Source: a virus. From it: 44,702 nucleotides of DNA. The stretch covers positions 1 to 44,702 of the IMG/VR virus record IMGVR_UViG_3300033553_000300, one strand, 5' to 3'. Positions 1 through 7,495 of this stretch are shown here, piece after piece. Numbering within the stretch: the first letter of the stretch is position 1; every line of letters starts with the position of its first letter. Made by a program: the position numbers and the translations under genes. The notes under the pieces are model-generated. The model worked only from the letters and a program-made list of their open reading frames with translations. It did no database searches and was not told the DNA's origin.

Positions 1-141
1 ATGCTGAAATATGTGATTTCCCCATATTTCGTGGGGGGGTGTCCCATATCCGGGGGTATGGCGTGACCTGGGTGGGGTTTTGTTTTGGGTAAGGTTTTGG
101 GTGTGTGTTTCTTAGTTTAAAAAAAAAAAAAAAAAAAAAAT
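1..141. repeat. Terminal direct repeat, left copy (assembly overlap)
   Basis: Bases 1-141 are identical to 44562-44702. The copy runs through a 22-A tract (119-140) and stops at the T after it. An exact 141-base overlap at both contig ends is what a de Bruijn assembler with k=141 leaves on a circular path. I read it as proof of a closed or circularly permuted 44,561-bp unit rather than a physical terminal repeat. Confidence 0.9.
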
Positions 142-236
142 AGAAACTAAGGGAGGAACACTATCACATAGGGCAGGGATATGGCATATCATACCGGCAT
201 ATGGATGGGACACCCCCTACCAAAATATGGGGAAAT
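16..236. repeat. Large nested imperfect inverted repeat around a poly-A centre
   Basis: ATTTCCCCATATTT (16-29) is matched in inverse by AAATATGGGGAAAT (223-236). GGGGGTGTCCCAT (35-47) is matched by ATGGGACACCCCC (205-217). CCATATCC...GGTATG (44-60) is matched imperfectly by CATACCGGCATATGG (190-204). An inner pair CTTAGTTT (111-118) and AAACTAAG (144-151) flanks the 22-A tract. All arms share an axis near base 126-131. No gene lies here. Replication origin, packaging or recognition site, or a structured leader are all possible; this is inference. Confidence 0.8.
111..151. repeat. Hairpin enclosing a 22-A homopolymer
   Basis: The 8-bp inverted pair CTTAGTTT and AAACTAAG encloses A22 (119-140) followed by TAG. 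It is the core of the larger inverted repeat. On the minus strand the tract reads as T22. The exact length is uncertain because long homopolymers are error-prone and the assembly closes here. Confidence 0.7.
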
Positions 237-309
237 GAGATATTTGAGGGTTACGCTGCGATAATATGGTGGGATATGGGGTAATGCGAGGGAATATGAG
301 AGAATATGG
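179..309 (+). repeat. Iteron-like ATATGG hexamer cluster
   Basis: ATATGG occurs on the plus strand at 179, 199, 225, 264, 274 and 304, with a variant ATATGA at 294. Its complement CCATAT occurs at 22 and 44 in the left arm of the inverted repeat. Start-to-start spacings are 20, 26, 39, 10 and 30 bases. Clustered short repeats in an A/T- and G-rich non-coding stretch resemble iterons or regulator-binding arrays; the protein that would bind them is not identified. Confidence 0.55.
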
Positions 310-350
310 TTTAATTGTATGGTTGCTGTTTTGGCAATCAACTAATTAAA
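310..350 (+). repeat. 41-bp palindromic element, copy 1
   Basis: This is a 41-bp imperfect palindrome with outer arms TTTAATT and AATTAAA, inner arms GGTTGCT and GGCAATC, and loop GTTTT. Pairing is nearly continuous over 18 bp, with mismatches at 318/342 and 319/341. It matches four other copies (9714, 18793, 26540, 37974) in length and sequence. The fixed G at position 13 and T at position 29 orient it on the plus strand. No gene starts directly downstream, unlike copies 2-4. Confidence 0.85.
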
Positions 351-370
351 TCGGTCGCGCCATCCTTGGC

Positions 371-406
371 TTCCGATACTGCTTCCGATACTGCTTCCGA
401 TACTGC
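371..406. repeat. Three perfect 12-bp tandem repeats
   Basis: TTCCGATACTGC is repeated three times without change (371-382, 383-394, 395-406). The array ends in the stop codon of the minus-strand gene at 406-702, so it lies just downstream of that gene. It is too short and lacks spacers, so it is not a CRISPR array. It may be a slippage product or a protein-binding array. Confidence 0.85.
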
Positions 407-702
407 TACCAGATTCTGATCCCTCCAATTGCGCTGGCTACCGCGAGGCGTACCGCGACGTAAACAGATTCCGCGTTGCATTCGTTAAGCCATAGATTCA
501 GGCTATCCTCGAAGTCACAGATCAGCTCCGCCATTCGGTACTGGGTGCGGACACCCTGGGCGGGGCGTTTCGTCACCTCCGTATGGGCTAGCCCGTCAGG
601 GAATTGCACTCCCAGCATGATGCGTCCGTCGCTTAGCCAGCCGGCGGATACGACAATCAGCTCCTGCGCTGCTTTCATTCGTTCAGTGTAGATTTGTTTC
701 AT
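406..702 (-). CDS. Hypothetical protein, 98 aa
   Basis: I do not recognise a family. The protein is soluble, with a lysine-rich start, a central part rich in Gly, Asp and aromatic residues (VSAGWLSDGRIMLGVQF) and an Ala/Val-rich C-terminus. AGGAG lies 8 bases before the ATG. It follows the terminator of the upstream gene at 769-1230, so it probably relies on read-through or an unseen promoter. On the circle it precedes the main minus-strand block across the structured region. Its stop codon abuts the 12-bp tandem repeats. Confidence 0.7.
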   Translation of the reverse strand: MKQIYTERMKAAQELIVVSAGWLSDGRIMLGVQFPDGLAHTEVTKRPAQGVRTQYRMAELICDFEDSLNLWLNECNAESVYVAVRLAVASAIGGIRIW

Positions 703-737
703 CTGGTTTCTCCTGAGATGCTGATCCGTGATGGGTT

Positions 738-762
738 AAAAGAACTGGCCCCGAAGGGCCAG
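738..762 (-). terminator. Rho-independent terminator with TTCG loop
   Basis: Read on the minus strand: CTGGCCC, loop TTCG, GGGCCAG, then TTCTTTT. The 7-bp perfect GC stem with a stable tetraloop sits just past the stop codon of the gene at 769-1230. The paralog at 38659-39147 has the same arrangement. Confidence 0.85.
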
Positions 763-768
763 CTTAGT

Positions 769-1230
769 TTAGATTAGATCTAACGCTTCATCGCCGTCGT
801 CGGATGGTTGCGCCCGCTCCGTCTTAATCGTTAAGATCATCGCCTTAACAGAATCCGCTTTCTTGAGCTGATCCACTTGCTGATCCGTGAGGGCGGCCAG
901 CTTGCTCCGCGCCTCGCTTTCGTCGATTTCTTTGATGCGGGCTATTGCTTCAATTAGCAACGTACCACCAGTTCCACCGCCGCGACGATTCCATTCTTTC
1001 TGGGTTAGCGCTTCGATGACGCCGCCAATTGATGCCTTGGCGTAATTCAAATCGCCCTTCGCGTTCGCGGCGCTATCACCCAGCTTCTGTTTAAACCCGT
1101 GATACATGCCCAGCTCTTTGATCTTATCATCTAACGCTTTCACGTCCAGCGTATCCTTCACGCCATCTGCATACGTTACGACGAGCTGATCCTTGATGGT
1201 TTCGATTGTAAACAGTTTTGCCTTTGCCAT
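769..1230 (-). CDS. Conserved phage protein, paralog of 38659-39147
   Basis: 153 aa. The last 70 residues match the protein at 38659-39147: both have a Gly-rich linker, then a helical part with EAIARIK and a KADSVKA/KADTVKA segment, and an acidic tail ending GDEALDLI or GDEALDLL. The N-terminal halves differ. Such an acidic tail with a hydrophobic tip resembles those of ssDNA-binding or partner-recruiting proteins, but no known family was recognised. I chose the start at 1230 because GGTGA precedes it and because it gives the MAKAK start comparable to the paralog; an upstream ATG at 1281 would add 17 unlikely residues. A possible extended -10 lies about 120 bp upstream and a strong terminator follows, so it is probably a well-expressed single-gene unit. 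Confidence 0.85.
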   Translation of the reverse strand: MAKAKLFTIETIKDQLVVTYADGVKDTLDVKALDDKIKELGMYHGFKQKLGDSAANAKGDLNYAKASIGGVIEALTQKEWNRRGGGTGGTLLIEAIARIKEIDESEARSKLAALTDQQVDQLKKADSVKAMILTIKTERAQPSDDGDEALDLI

Positions 1231-1349
1231 GATATTCACCATTTCGTTAGGGATTGCATAGGGATTGCTTAGGGATTGCATTGTGTACCCGTTCCAGCGC
1301 GTGGGCGGGGTGCCTCGCCAATTCGGGTCATTCCCGTGGCGGTAACTGC

Positions 1350-1358
1350 ATTATACCA
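1350..1358 (-). promoter_or_regulatory. Extended -10 promoter for 769-1230
   Basis: The minus strand reads TGGTATAAT, a perfect -10 hexamer with the TGn extension. A -35 is poor: TTACAG at 19-bp spacing is the best. It lies about 120 bp upstream of the ATG at 1230. Confidence 0.5.
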
Positions 1359-1591
1359 ATTCCCCGCACGAGAACTGTAATGATTTGTAACGCCCGTGTA
1401 ACCATTTGTTACGGAATGTGTCCGCCCCCTGATCGCATTCTCACACTGGGTGCGGGTGGGATACGGTGTCAGGTGCGGATCACTATCGAGGTGCGAACGA
1501 TTCCCAAATGCAGATTGCTTACCCCACGCTTACCCCCTTGGGGGCGGGTGGCCTCTTTTCCCTAGGACTACTTCCGTGACTGAGGTCAATT

Positions 1592-1610
1592 TATTAATTG
1601 TATAATTAAA
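1592..1610. repeat. Half-copy of the 41-bp element
   Basis: TATTAATTGTATAATTAAA carries both outer arms of the 41-bp palindrome but lacks the inner TTGCC/GGCAA core. It contains TATAAT on the plus strand (1601-1606) without a good -35. It lies 130 bp upstream of the small terminase gene. Confidence 0.5.
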
Positions 1611-1647
1611 CCACCCCCTCCTCCCCAACCCACCTCGCAGATCCGAC

Positions 1648-1676
1648 TTGCAGGGAGCCTCCCTCTATAGTAGAAT
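1648..1676 (+). promoter_or_regulatory. Possible promoter of the late plus-strand block
   Basis: TTGCAG (1648-1653), 17-bp spacer, TAGAAT (1671-1676). The -10 matches 5 of 6 positions and the -35 only 3 of 6. It is correctly placed 65 bp before the first late gene. Confidence 0.35.
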
Positions 1677-1741
1677 GGAAATACTAAAGACTGGCGCGCC
1701 CCTGCCATACAGCCGTCAGTTTTCCAAGGGGGTATGACGTT

Positions 1742-2284
1742 ATGAGTAAAGTCCAAGTGTTGCGGCTCAGCGAGAAGCACCAACAGATCTTGCAGCATAT
1801 GATCGCGAATCCAAACGATAAGCTCGGCAACGTAGCTGCGACTTTCGATGTTAGCCAGAGCTGGCTTTCCGTCCTGATTCACAGCGATACGTTTCAGGAG
1901 CAGCTGCGAAAAAAGCATGATGAGGTGTTCCATCCAGCCCAACTCTCCCTCCAAGAGCGTTTGACCGGTATGGCTCACCTCGCCCTTGACAAGCTTGGGG
2001 AAGAGATTGATAATGGGAAAGTAAGTGCGCCGGTTCTCCTCGAGACCACTAACAGCGTACTCGATCGCCTCGGGTATGGCTCCAAGCCAGCTGGCGGTAT
2101 GCCGGGAGCGCCAGTCCAGAATAACTACTATCTGGGCAGCGTCCCCTCCAATGTCTTGCACGAAGCAAGGGAAACTTTCGGCGGACGCGCTCGACGCGTA
2201 GACGAAGAGGAAGCAATAAATGTCGAAGCAGATCGGACTTTACCCGAGAAGCTCGAGACCGGCGGGGGTAGTTCTCAGGGCTGA
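1742..2284 (+). CDS. terS: Terminase small subunit
   Basis: 180 aa. Predicted to recognise the packaging site and recruit the large subunit. Residues 10-55 form a helix-turn-helix (NVAATFDVSQSWLSVLIHSD) typical of phage small terminases, followed by a helical oligomerisation region (70-115) and a disordered acidic tail. It lies two genes before the large terminase at the head of the late block. AAGGGGGT stands 8 bases before the ATG. The call rests on position plus the HTH, since small terminases are poorly conserved. Confidence 0.8.
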   Translation: MSKVQVLRLSEKHQQILQHMIANPNDKLGNVAATFDVSQSWLSVLIHSDTFQEQLRKKHDEVFHPAQLSLQERLTGMAHLALDKLGEEIDNGKVSAPVLLETTNSVLDRLGYGSKPAGGMPGAPVQNNYYLGSVPSNVLHEARETFGGRARRVDEEEAINVEADRTLPEKLETGGGSSQG

Positions 2285-2735
2285 GCCCACGGATACCCCG
2301 AGCTTTGCGCTGAATCGAGGGCGTATGACAGGGAAGCGGAGGGAGGGCTGCCGCTACGAGGACTCAGTGCAGGAGCACCTATCTGGGCTCTTTGGAGAGT
2401 GCTATCTCGCTTCCCCCTGGTTTATCTTTTGGTCTGCGCAGGAGGATCGTTCTAGGGTCTGTCAGCCGGATGGGCTCCTCTTTGATCCGATGCAGAAGAT
2501 AATCTGGATATGCGAGATTAAGCTAAAGCACACCACCGATGCCTGGTGGCAGCTCCGGCACCTGTATGCCCCCGTGGTCTCAGCTGTATTTTCTCCCCAG
2601 GTATGGGATATCCGTGTGTGCGAGATTGTCAGATGGTATGACTCTGCTATATCATTCCCCGAGAAAGTGGCGCTGGCCCCGCAAGTGATTGCGGTACAGT
2701 CAAACGATTTCGGGGTTCATATATGGAAAGCATAA
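2220..2735 (+). CDS. PD-(D/E)XK nuclease-like protein
   Basis: 171 aa from the ATG at 2220, or 136 aa from the ATG at 2325. The core holds QPDGLLFD, then WICEIKLK, the D...E-x-K arrangement of restriction-like (PD-(D/E)XK or VRR-NUC) nucleases, followed by a Trp-rich helix (TTDAWWQLRHLYAP). It overlaps the small terminase by 65 bp if the first start is used (AGAGG upstream) or follows it by 40 bp if the second is used (GAGG 4 bases upstream). The stop overlaps the large terminase start by 13 bp. Its place inside the packaging cassette suggests a role in DNA maturation or packaging, but this is inference. A catalytically dead scaffold of the same fold is possible. Confidence 0.65.
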   Translation: MSKQIGLYPRSSRPAGVVLRAEPTDTPSFALNRGRMTGKRREGCRYEDSVQEHLSGLFGECYLASPWFIFWSAQEDRSRVCQPDGLLFDPMQKIIWICEIKLKHTTDAWWQLRHLYAPVVSAVFSPQVWDIRVCEIVRWYDSAISFPEKVALAPQVIAVQSNDFGVHIWKA

Positions 2736-4282
2736 AACTGGAGGCTGACGAGAAACCGTCACCGCAGATTAAGATTTCGGCTGAAGAGGCTGTGAAGCTT
2801 GGGGCTGTCGATGGAAGCCTGTTCGGTCGCTTTTTCTTCCCGAGGGCGTTTAAGCAGGACAGCCCTCCCTGCCATAGAGAGATGGATGAGCTGCTTGATG
2901 ATCTGGATGCGCCCTTTGTTTCGTTCATGATCCCCCGTGGCTGGGCGAAAACGACGAAGACCCGCGTCTATATTGCGAGGCGGATTGCGTATGGAATCTC
3001 CCGCACGATCATGGTGGTGGGGAAGTCTCAGGATGCCGCGGTAAAGACCCTCGAATGGATCAAGAAAAGCGTTGAGCATAATCATCGCTATGCTGATACC
3101 TTCGGCTTACAGCCTGGATCGCGATGGTCAGGAAGCGATATCGAGATTATCCATAACCACTACCGAGATGAGAATGGAGGCCCGCTGAGGATTCGTCTCC
3201 TGGCGTATGGCATGACCGGCTCAGTGCGGGGTGTGAACATTGATGATGCTCGGCCAGACCTAATTGTAGTCGATGATCCCTGCGACGAAGAGAACACAGG
3301 CTCCGTCGAGCAACGTAAAAAGACTGCCGACCTATTTTTTGGTAGTATCCTGAATACCCTCGCCTCCGAAGCAGATACCCCCTATATTAAGATGGTTCTC
3401 CTGCAGACAGTTCTCAATCCGCAGGATCTCGTGTCGCTCTGCGATAAGGATCGTGAGTGGAAATCGCTGCGCATCTCTTGCTTCGATGAGGCTGGGAATA
3501 GCACGTGGCCTCAGCGTTGGCCTACGAAGAAACTCCTGGCCAAACGGCAGGGGTATGTTGATAGGAATCAGCTTGCTCTGTGGATGAGGGAGATGGAGAG
3601 CCGCTGCATCAATGATGATCTTGCGGCGTTCAATGAGAATCAGCTCCGGTATTGGGACGATGTAGTAGATGGGGTTGGCGGGACAATGCCCTTAGGAGGT
3701 TACACTTTCCTTTCGATTGATCCTGTCCCGCCGCCGAAGGATGAGATGAATGTTAAGATTACGAAGCGGCACGATAACGCTGTGATTAGTGCGATCCGGA
3801 TTGCGCATGGGGCTGCCTATATTGGGGAGCAGTACGCAGTGAAGAGTCCGGATACGCAGGAGTTCCTCAATCAGATTTTTCTTATGTCGAATATCTGGAA
3901 GACGAAGACAGTCGTTTGCGAGACTGTCCTGTTTCAGCGGGTGTTACGCTGGGCCATACAGCAGGAGATGGTGCGCCGGAGGGAATACATTACGGTGATC
4001 CCAATTGAGGATAAACGGCCGAAGCCTGCGCGTATCCGGCAAGAGATTTCTGCGTATGCGTCGAACCGGCAGCTCTACGTGAGCAGGGAGATGAAAGGAT
4101 TCCTTGATGAGTTTTGGGGGTACCCCTTCGTAGATCACGACGATCACCTTGATAGCGTAGCGATCGGCCTTATGCACATCAATCCGTACATGCTAGAGGC
4201 CAGCGTGATCGAGGGCGAGTATACTGTGGTGGAAGACGGCGAGTCTGATCACTTGTTAGAGAATTGGAGAGCTGACGTATGA
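2723..4282 (+). CDS. terL: Terminase large subunit
   Basis: 519 aa, normal length. This ATP-driven packaging motor has a C-terminal nuclease that cuts concatemers. The ATPase domain carries a divergent Walker A (PRGWAKTTK, 71-79) and Walker B with catalytic acidic residues (LIVVDDPCDEE, 180-190). The RNase H-like nuclease domain shows the first Asp in FLSIDPVP (D333), a second acidic residue near CET (E400) and the DHDDHLD cluster (471-477). The start overlaps the previous gene and the stop overlaps the portal start by 4 bp (ATGA), so translation is coupled. No intein or frameshift is seen. Confidence 0.95.
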   Translation: MESIKLEADEKPSPQIKISAEEAVKLGAVDGSLFGRFFFPRAFKQDSPPCHREMDELLDDLDAPFVSFMIPRGWAKTTKTRVYIARRIAYGISRTIMVVGKSQDAAVKTLEWIKKSVEHNHRYADTFGLQPGSRWSGSDIEIIHNHYRDENGGPLRIRLLAYGMTGSVRGVNIDDARPDLIVVDDPCDEENTGSVEQRKKTADLFFGSILNTLASEADTPYIKMVLLQTVLNPQDLVSLCDKDREWKSLRISCFDEAGNSTWPQRWPTKKLLAKRQGYVDRNQLALWMREMESRCINDDLAAFNENQLRYWDDVVDGVGGTMPLGGYTFLSIDPVPPPKDEMNVKITKRHDNAVISAIRIAHGAAYIGEQYAVKSPDTQEFLNQIFLMSNIWKTKTVVCETVLFQRVLRWAIQQEMVRRREYITVIPIEDKRPKPARIRQEISAYASNRQLYVSREMKGFLDEFWGYPFVDHDDHLDSVAIGLMHINPYMLEASVIEGEYTVVEDGESDHLLENWRADV

Positions 4283-6288
4283 ACACTATTAATGTGCCGA
4301 TGAAGAGCAAAATGCACAAGACCATCGTCGATGCTGTTAAGGCTCGCAAGGAAATGTCCGAGAACTATATGGCTGATGCGCAGAAGCAATGGAATCGCTC
4401 GGAGGAAGATTTCAAGGCGTACATTCCGACGAATGACGAAGACAAGAAAGAGAAGGTTGCGCGGGATGCCAGTGGGTCGCTGAACTACCAGAAGATTGTC
4501 GTTCCGTATGCCTACAGTATGCTGATGACAGCGCACACTTACTTTGCGAGTACCCTGCTGGGGCGCGATCCCATCTTCCAGTATGTCGGGGCGCACGGCG
4601 AACCAGAGCAGAATGTCCACGCAATCGAGGCGCTGACCGCGTACCAGATGCGGCACGGCTATAATACGGCTGTGCTTTTCTTGTGGCTGATGGATGCGGC
4701 GAAATACGGCATAGGGATTGTGTTCGATTACTGGTCGGAGGAGAGCCACTATATCACCACGCTCGAGGAGAGAGGGCAGGAGGTGATGGGAATGGAACTG
4801 CCGGGCAGGAAGAAAAAGCAGGTGCGGGTCACGAAGGAAATCCCAGGGTATGAGGGATCAAACATCTTCAATACGAGCCCGTATGATTATCTACCTGATA
4901 CGCGGGTTCCTCTAAGTCAGCCTAACCGCGGCGAGTTCGTCGGGCGGAAGATTAAGCTCAGCTATAATGAGGTCGTGCAGGAGAAGTTGCAGGGGAACTA
5001 CATCGAGGAGAATGCCGACGAAGTTCTGAAGAGGATGCGGAATGGCGTCACTGGCAACGGCGACGATAGTGGTCACTCGCATGTAACCTGGCGTCCCGGA
5101 GATGATTCCTTCATTTCGAACCTCGATCCGAAGACAGGGCTTAATGCGAAGATTCCCTGCGTTGAGATGGTGGTGGAGATTATTCCTAAGTTGTGGGGGA
5201 TTGGCGAACTCGAGGTTCCCACCAAGTGGGTCTTCACGATCACTGATGAGAAGACAGCGAACATCGTCCTGGGAGCGCGTCCCTATGGGATGGAGCACAA
5301 TCGGTTCCCTGCGCACGTTCTCGAGATCGAGATGGATGCGTACAATCTGATTAAGCGAGGGATGCTCGACATAGGGCGTCCGATGAATGACACCCTGACG
5401 TGGCTCTTCAACTCCCACTTCTATAATGTGGAGCGCTCGCTGAATGGGGAGCTGGTATTCGATCCGAGTAAAGTGCGGGCGGCAGATATTCTTGATCCGA
5501 AGCCGGGGAAGCGAATCCGCTTGCGGCCAGAAGCATATGGCACTGATGTTAGGACTGCGGTCTACTCGTTGCAGCCTGGAGCGGAATCAACGCAGACCAA
5601 CCTTCGGGATATGGGGGTAGTGACAGAGTTGCTGCAGCAGAGCCTCGGGGTTAATGAAGGGATGCTTGGGAATACCCCAGGCGGAAGAACCAGCGCTACC
5701 GCATCGCGGATTGCTACAACCGCGGCTACCTCCCGCCTCAAAACAGTGGTGGATTATTTCAGCTGTACAGGGTTCCAGACACTCTCTCTGAACATGCTGC
5801 AGAATGCACAGCAACTGTATGACGGGGTTCAGAAGTTTAAAGTCGCTGGAGATCTCCCGAACAGTGTTGACTCATTCGTCGAAGTCAGTGCGGCCAATAT
5901 TGCAGGGGGGTATGAGTATGTACCTGTCGATGGAAGTATGCCGGTTGATCGTGTTGCCTCCGTTAATATGTGGTCGCAACTGCTGAATCAGTTCCGTCAA
6001 TATCCCGCATTGGCAGAGAGATACGATGTAGGTAAAATTATCGGGTGGGTAATGCAGCAGGGCGGCATCCGCAACTTGAAACAATTCGAGGTGCAGTCGC
6101 AGTCTCCGGAAGTGATAGCTGCGAAAGTTGCCAAAGGCGAACTGAGAGAAGTGGGAGGAGATGATGGGAGTGTGGGCGGAGGAGGAGATAGATCAGCTGG
6201 AGCCGCGCGATCAACTGAAGACGCTAATCGAGCTGCGGCACAGGTTCCAAACCCTGGTCAATCAGGAGGTATGGGGCGAACTGTGTGA
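4279..6288 (+). CDS. Portal protein
   Basis: 669 aa, in the size range of podovirus portals. It should form the dodecameric ring through which DNA enters and leaves the head. Evidence is position directly after the large terminase and before the scaffold and capsid, plus portal-like features: an N-terminal stem region with YSMLMTAHTYF and DAAKYGIGIVFDYW, a mid-protein crown region, and a flexible Gly/Ser/Ala-rich C-terminus from about residue 615. That C-terminal tail is encoded in the 128 bp that also encode the start of the next gene in another frame. Confidence 0.9.
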   Translation: MNTINVPMKSKMHKTIVDAVKARKEMSENYMADAQKQWNRSEEDFKAYIPTNDEDKKEKVARDASGSLNYQKIVVPYAYSMLMTAHTYFASTLLGRDPIFQYVGAHGEPEQNVHAIEALTAYQMRHGYNTAVLFLWLMDAAKYGIGIVFDYWSEESHYITTLEERGQEVMGMELPGRKKKQVRVTKEIPGYEGSNIFNTSPYDYLPDTRVPLSQPNRGEFVGRKIKLSYNEVVQEKLQGNYIEENADEVLKRMRNGVTGNGDDSGHSHVTWRPGDDSFISNLDPKTGLNAKIPCVEMVVEIIPKLWGIGELEVPTKWVFTITDEKTANIVLGARPYGMEHNRFPAHVLEIEMDAYNLIKRGMLDIGRPMNDTLTWLFNSHFYNVERSLNGELVFDPSKVRAADILDPKPGKRIRLRPEAYGTDVRTAVYSLQPGAESTQTNLRDMGVVTELLQQSLGVNEGMLGNTPGGRTSATASRIATTAATSRLKTVVDYFSCTGFQTLSLNMLQNAQQLYDGVQKFKVAGDLPNSVDSFVEVSAANIAGGYEYVPVDGSMPVDRVASVNMWSQLLNQFRQYPALAERYDVGKIIGWVMQQGGIRNLKQFEVQSQSPEVIAAKVAKGELREVGGDDGSVGGGGDRSAGAARSTEDANRAAAQVPNPGQSGGMGRTV

Positions 6289-6493
6289 GATAGCCCGTGG
6301 GCAGGTGGCGAACTTGGAGAAGGAGGCCGACCAACAGGCATACGGCCTCGACTCCATGCTCCTGCGGGAAGCGGTCCGGGCGCAGGCCAAAGGGGTAGAG
6401 CAAGTTGTAAGAACCCCGCAAGGTTTTATTGATGACTTAACTGATACCATCGACGCATTGAATGAAGAGCTTAACGGCTCCGGGGAGAATTGA
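6161..6493 (+). CDS. Small helical protein overlapping portal gene
   Basis: About 110 aa, no recognised domain. The sequence is acidic and helical (QLKTLIELRHRFQTLV, then FIDDLTDTIDALNEEL), likely a coiled coil. The gene overlaps the 3' end of the portal gene by up to 128 bp in another frame. GGAGGAG (6154-6160) lies directly before the first ATG; the third in-frame start, GTG at 6170, has better spacing (9 bases), so the true start may be 6164 or 6170. It lies between portal and scaffold, so it is probably a minor head or assembly protein. Confidence 0.65.
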   Translation: MMGVWAEEEIDQLEPRDQLKTLIELRHRFQTLVNQEVWGELCEIARGQVANLEKEADQQAYGLDSMLLREAVRAQAKGVEQVVRTPQGFIDDLTDTIDALNEELNGSGEN

Positions 6494-6494
6494 T

Positions 6495-7484
6495 ATGAGA
6501 TTTCTTAACGGAAAGTGGGTATACCAAGCACCTGCAGAAGATGACGGCGCTGTTGATAGTGGCAGCCCTGCTGGCGAGGATGCTAGTTCAGATGAAGGCT
6601 CCGAATTTGAGGATATGGCTGAAAGCTTTGAATCAAGTTCTTATGACGACGAAGTTGAAGAAAGTACAGATGATGCTGATGTAACTGATGAAGCTGAAGA
6701 TGACTCCTCGCACCAAGATGATGGGGATGATTTCGGCGCCGAAGAAGAAACTGATGTTGATTCTGAAACTGACGAAGACACCGCCACGGACGATGATGCG
6801 GAAGAAAGTACTGAGGAAGAGCAGCCTGAAGATGATGCGGAAGAGGATGAGGTTGAAGAGAAGCCTGAGCCTATGACCGCAGAACAGATGGCGGAAGCTC
6901 GTAACCAGTACATCGACCAAATCGCAGAGCAGTTCACGATTAGCGATGAAGAAGCAGATCAGCTGCGGACGGAGCCTGAGAAGGTTCTCCCGAAGATGCT
7001 GGCGAGGGTGCAGACACAGGCGCTCGAGCAAGCAGTGCAGATAATGCGAAACAATCTTCCTCAGCTAGTTGGCTCACAGCTCACACAGCAAACAACTGCG
7101 AAGGATATCGAAGGGAAGTTCTTTGGAAAGTATCCTGAACTGAAGTCGAGCAAGGCACAGAAGGTCGCAACGCAGATGGCGAAAGCTTATCGTGATGCGA
7201 ATCCTGATGCCCCTATCGACGAGGTGATGGATAATGTGGCGTTCATGTCCTGGAAGAAGCTGGGGCTCCCGATGGATAAGCTGTCTACTCGTATGAGTGG
7301 GGAAGCTGGGGATGAAGAGTTCGCATCTGCGGGCAAGCCAAGGAAATCGAAGAATACCTATACTCCGGCGAACGCTGGCAAAACGAATAGTGGGAACGGT
7401 AAACCTGCTAGGAGACAGGCAGTGTCGGAGTTTGAAGAAATCGCAGACTCGTTGTTAAATGATGATATGTTTGAAACAGATTAA
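6495..7484 (+). CDS. Scaffolding protein
   Basis: 329 aa. Residues 15-125 are extremely acidic (runs of Asp, Glu and Ser), then a helical region (EQMAEARNQYIDQIAEQF) and a basic, Gly/Lys-rich C-terminus. An acidic helical protein directly upstream of the capsid gene is the usual mark of an internal scaffold that directs capsid assembly and leaves before packaging ends. GGGGAG lies 7 bases before the ATG at 6495, which I prefer to the ATG at 6462 that would overlap the previous gene. Confidence 0.85.
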   Translation: MRFLNGKWVYQAPAEDDGAVDSGSPAGEDASSDEGSEFEDMAESFESSSYDDEVEESTDDADVTDEAEDDSSHQDDGDDFGAEEETDVDSETDEDTATDDDAEESTEEEQPEDDAEEDEVEEKPEPMTAEQMAEARNQYIDQIAEQFTISDEEADQLRTEPEKVLPKMLARVQTQALEQAVQIMRNNLPQLVGSQLTQQTTAKDIEGKFFGKYPELKSSKAQKVATQMAKAYRDANPDAPIDEVMDNVAFMSWKKLGLPMDKLSTRMSGEAGDEEFASAGKPRKSKNTYTPANAGKTNSGNGKPARRQAVSEFEEIADSLLNDDMFETD

Positions 7485-7495
7485 GGAGTCTTCAT

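Larger units (their letters stand above)
1282..1741. other. Divergent intergenic regulatory region
   Basis: This is the only long gap between divergent genes and should hold promoters for both directions. It contains an extended -10 on the minus strand, GTAAC/GTTAC repeats (for example GTAACG near 1388 and GTTACGG near 1408), a half-copy of the 41-bp element (1592-1610), a C-rich tract (1610-1635) and a possible plus-strand promoter at 1648-1676. No convincing gene is present. Confidence 0.7.

Noticed and set aside
1-141. Physical direct terminal repeat as in T7-like genomes
   Set aside because: Length equals a common assembler k-mer and the copy ends at no biological feature; no other sign of fixed ends can be seen in sequence alone.
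310-350. The 41-bp elements as ordinary sigma70 promoters
   Set aside because: TTGCCA/TTGCTA and TACAAT-like boxes inside them are 12 bp apart, too close for sigma70; a sigma54 pattern (GG and GC 10 bp apart) is not present either.
371-406. CRISPR-like array
   Set aside because: Repeats are 12 bp, directly adjacent and without spacers; no cas genes. The Cas4-like protein at 34484-35485 is a phage recombination-type nuclease by context.
1254-1565. Open plus-strand frame of 103 codons in the divergent region
   Set aside because: It is rich in Cys, Arg and Pro in a pattern typical of antisense or non-coding GC-rich DNA, has no Shine-Dalgarno site and overlaps promoter signals.
1586-2161. Long minus-strand frame (191 codons) opposite the small terminase gene
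   Set aside because: Antisense to a well-supported gene; no ribosome-binding site; composition mirrors the codon bias of the plus-strand gene.
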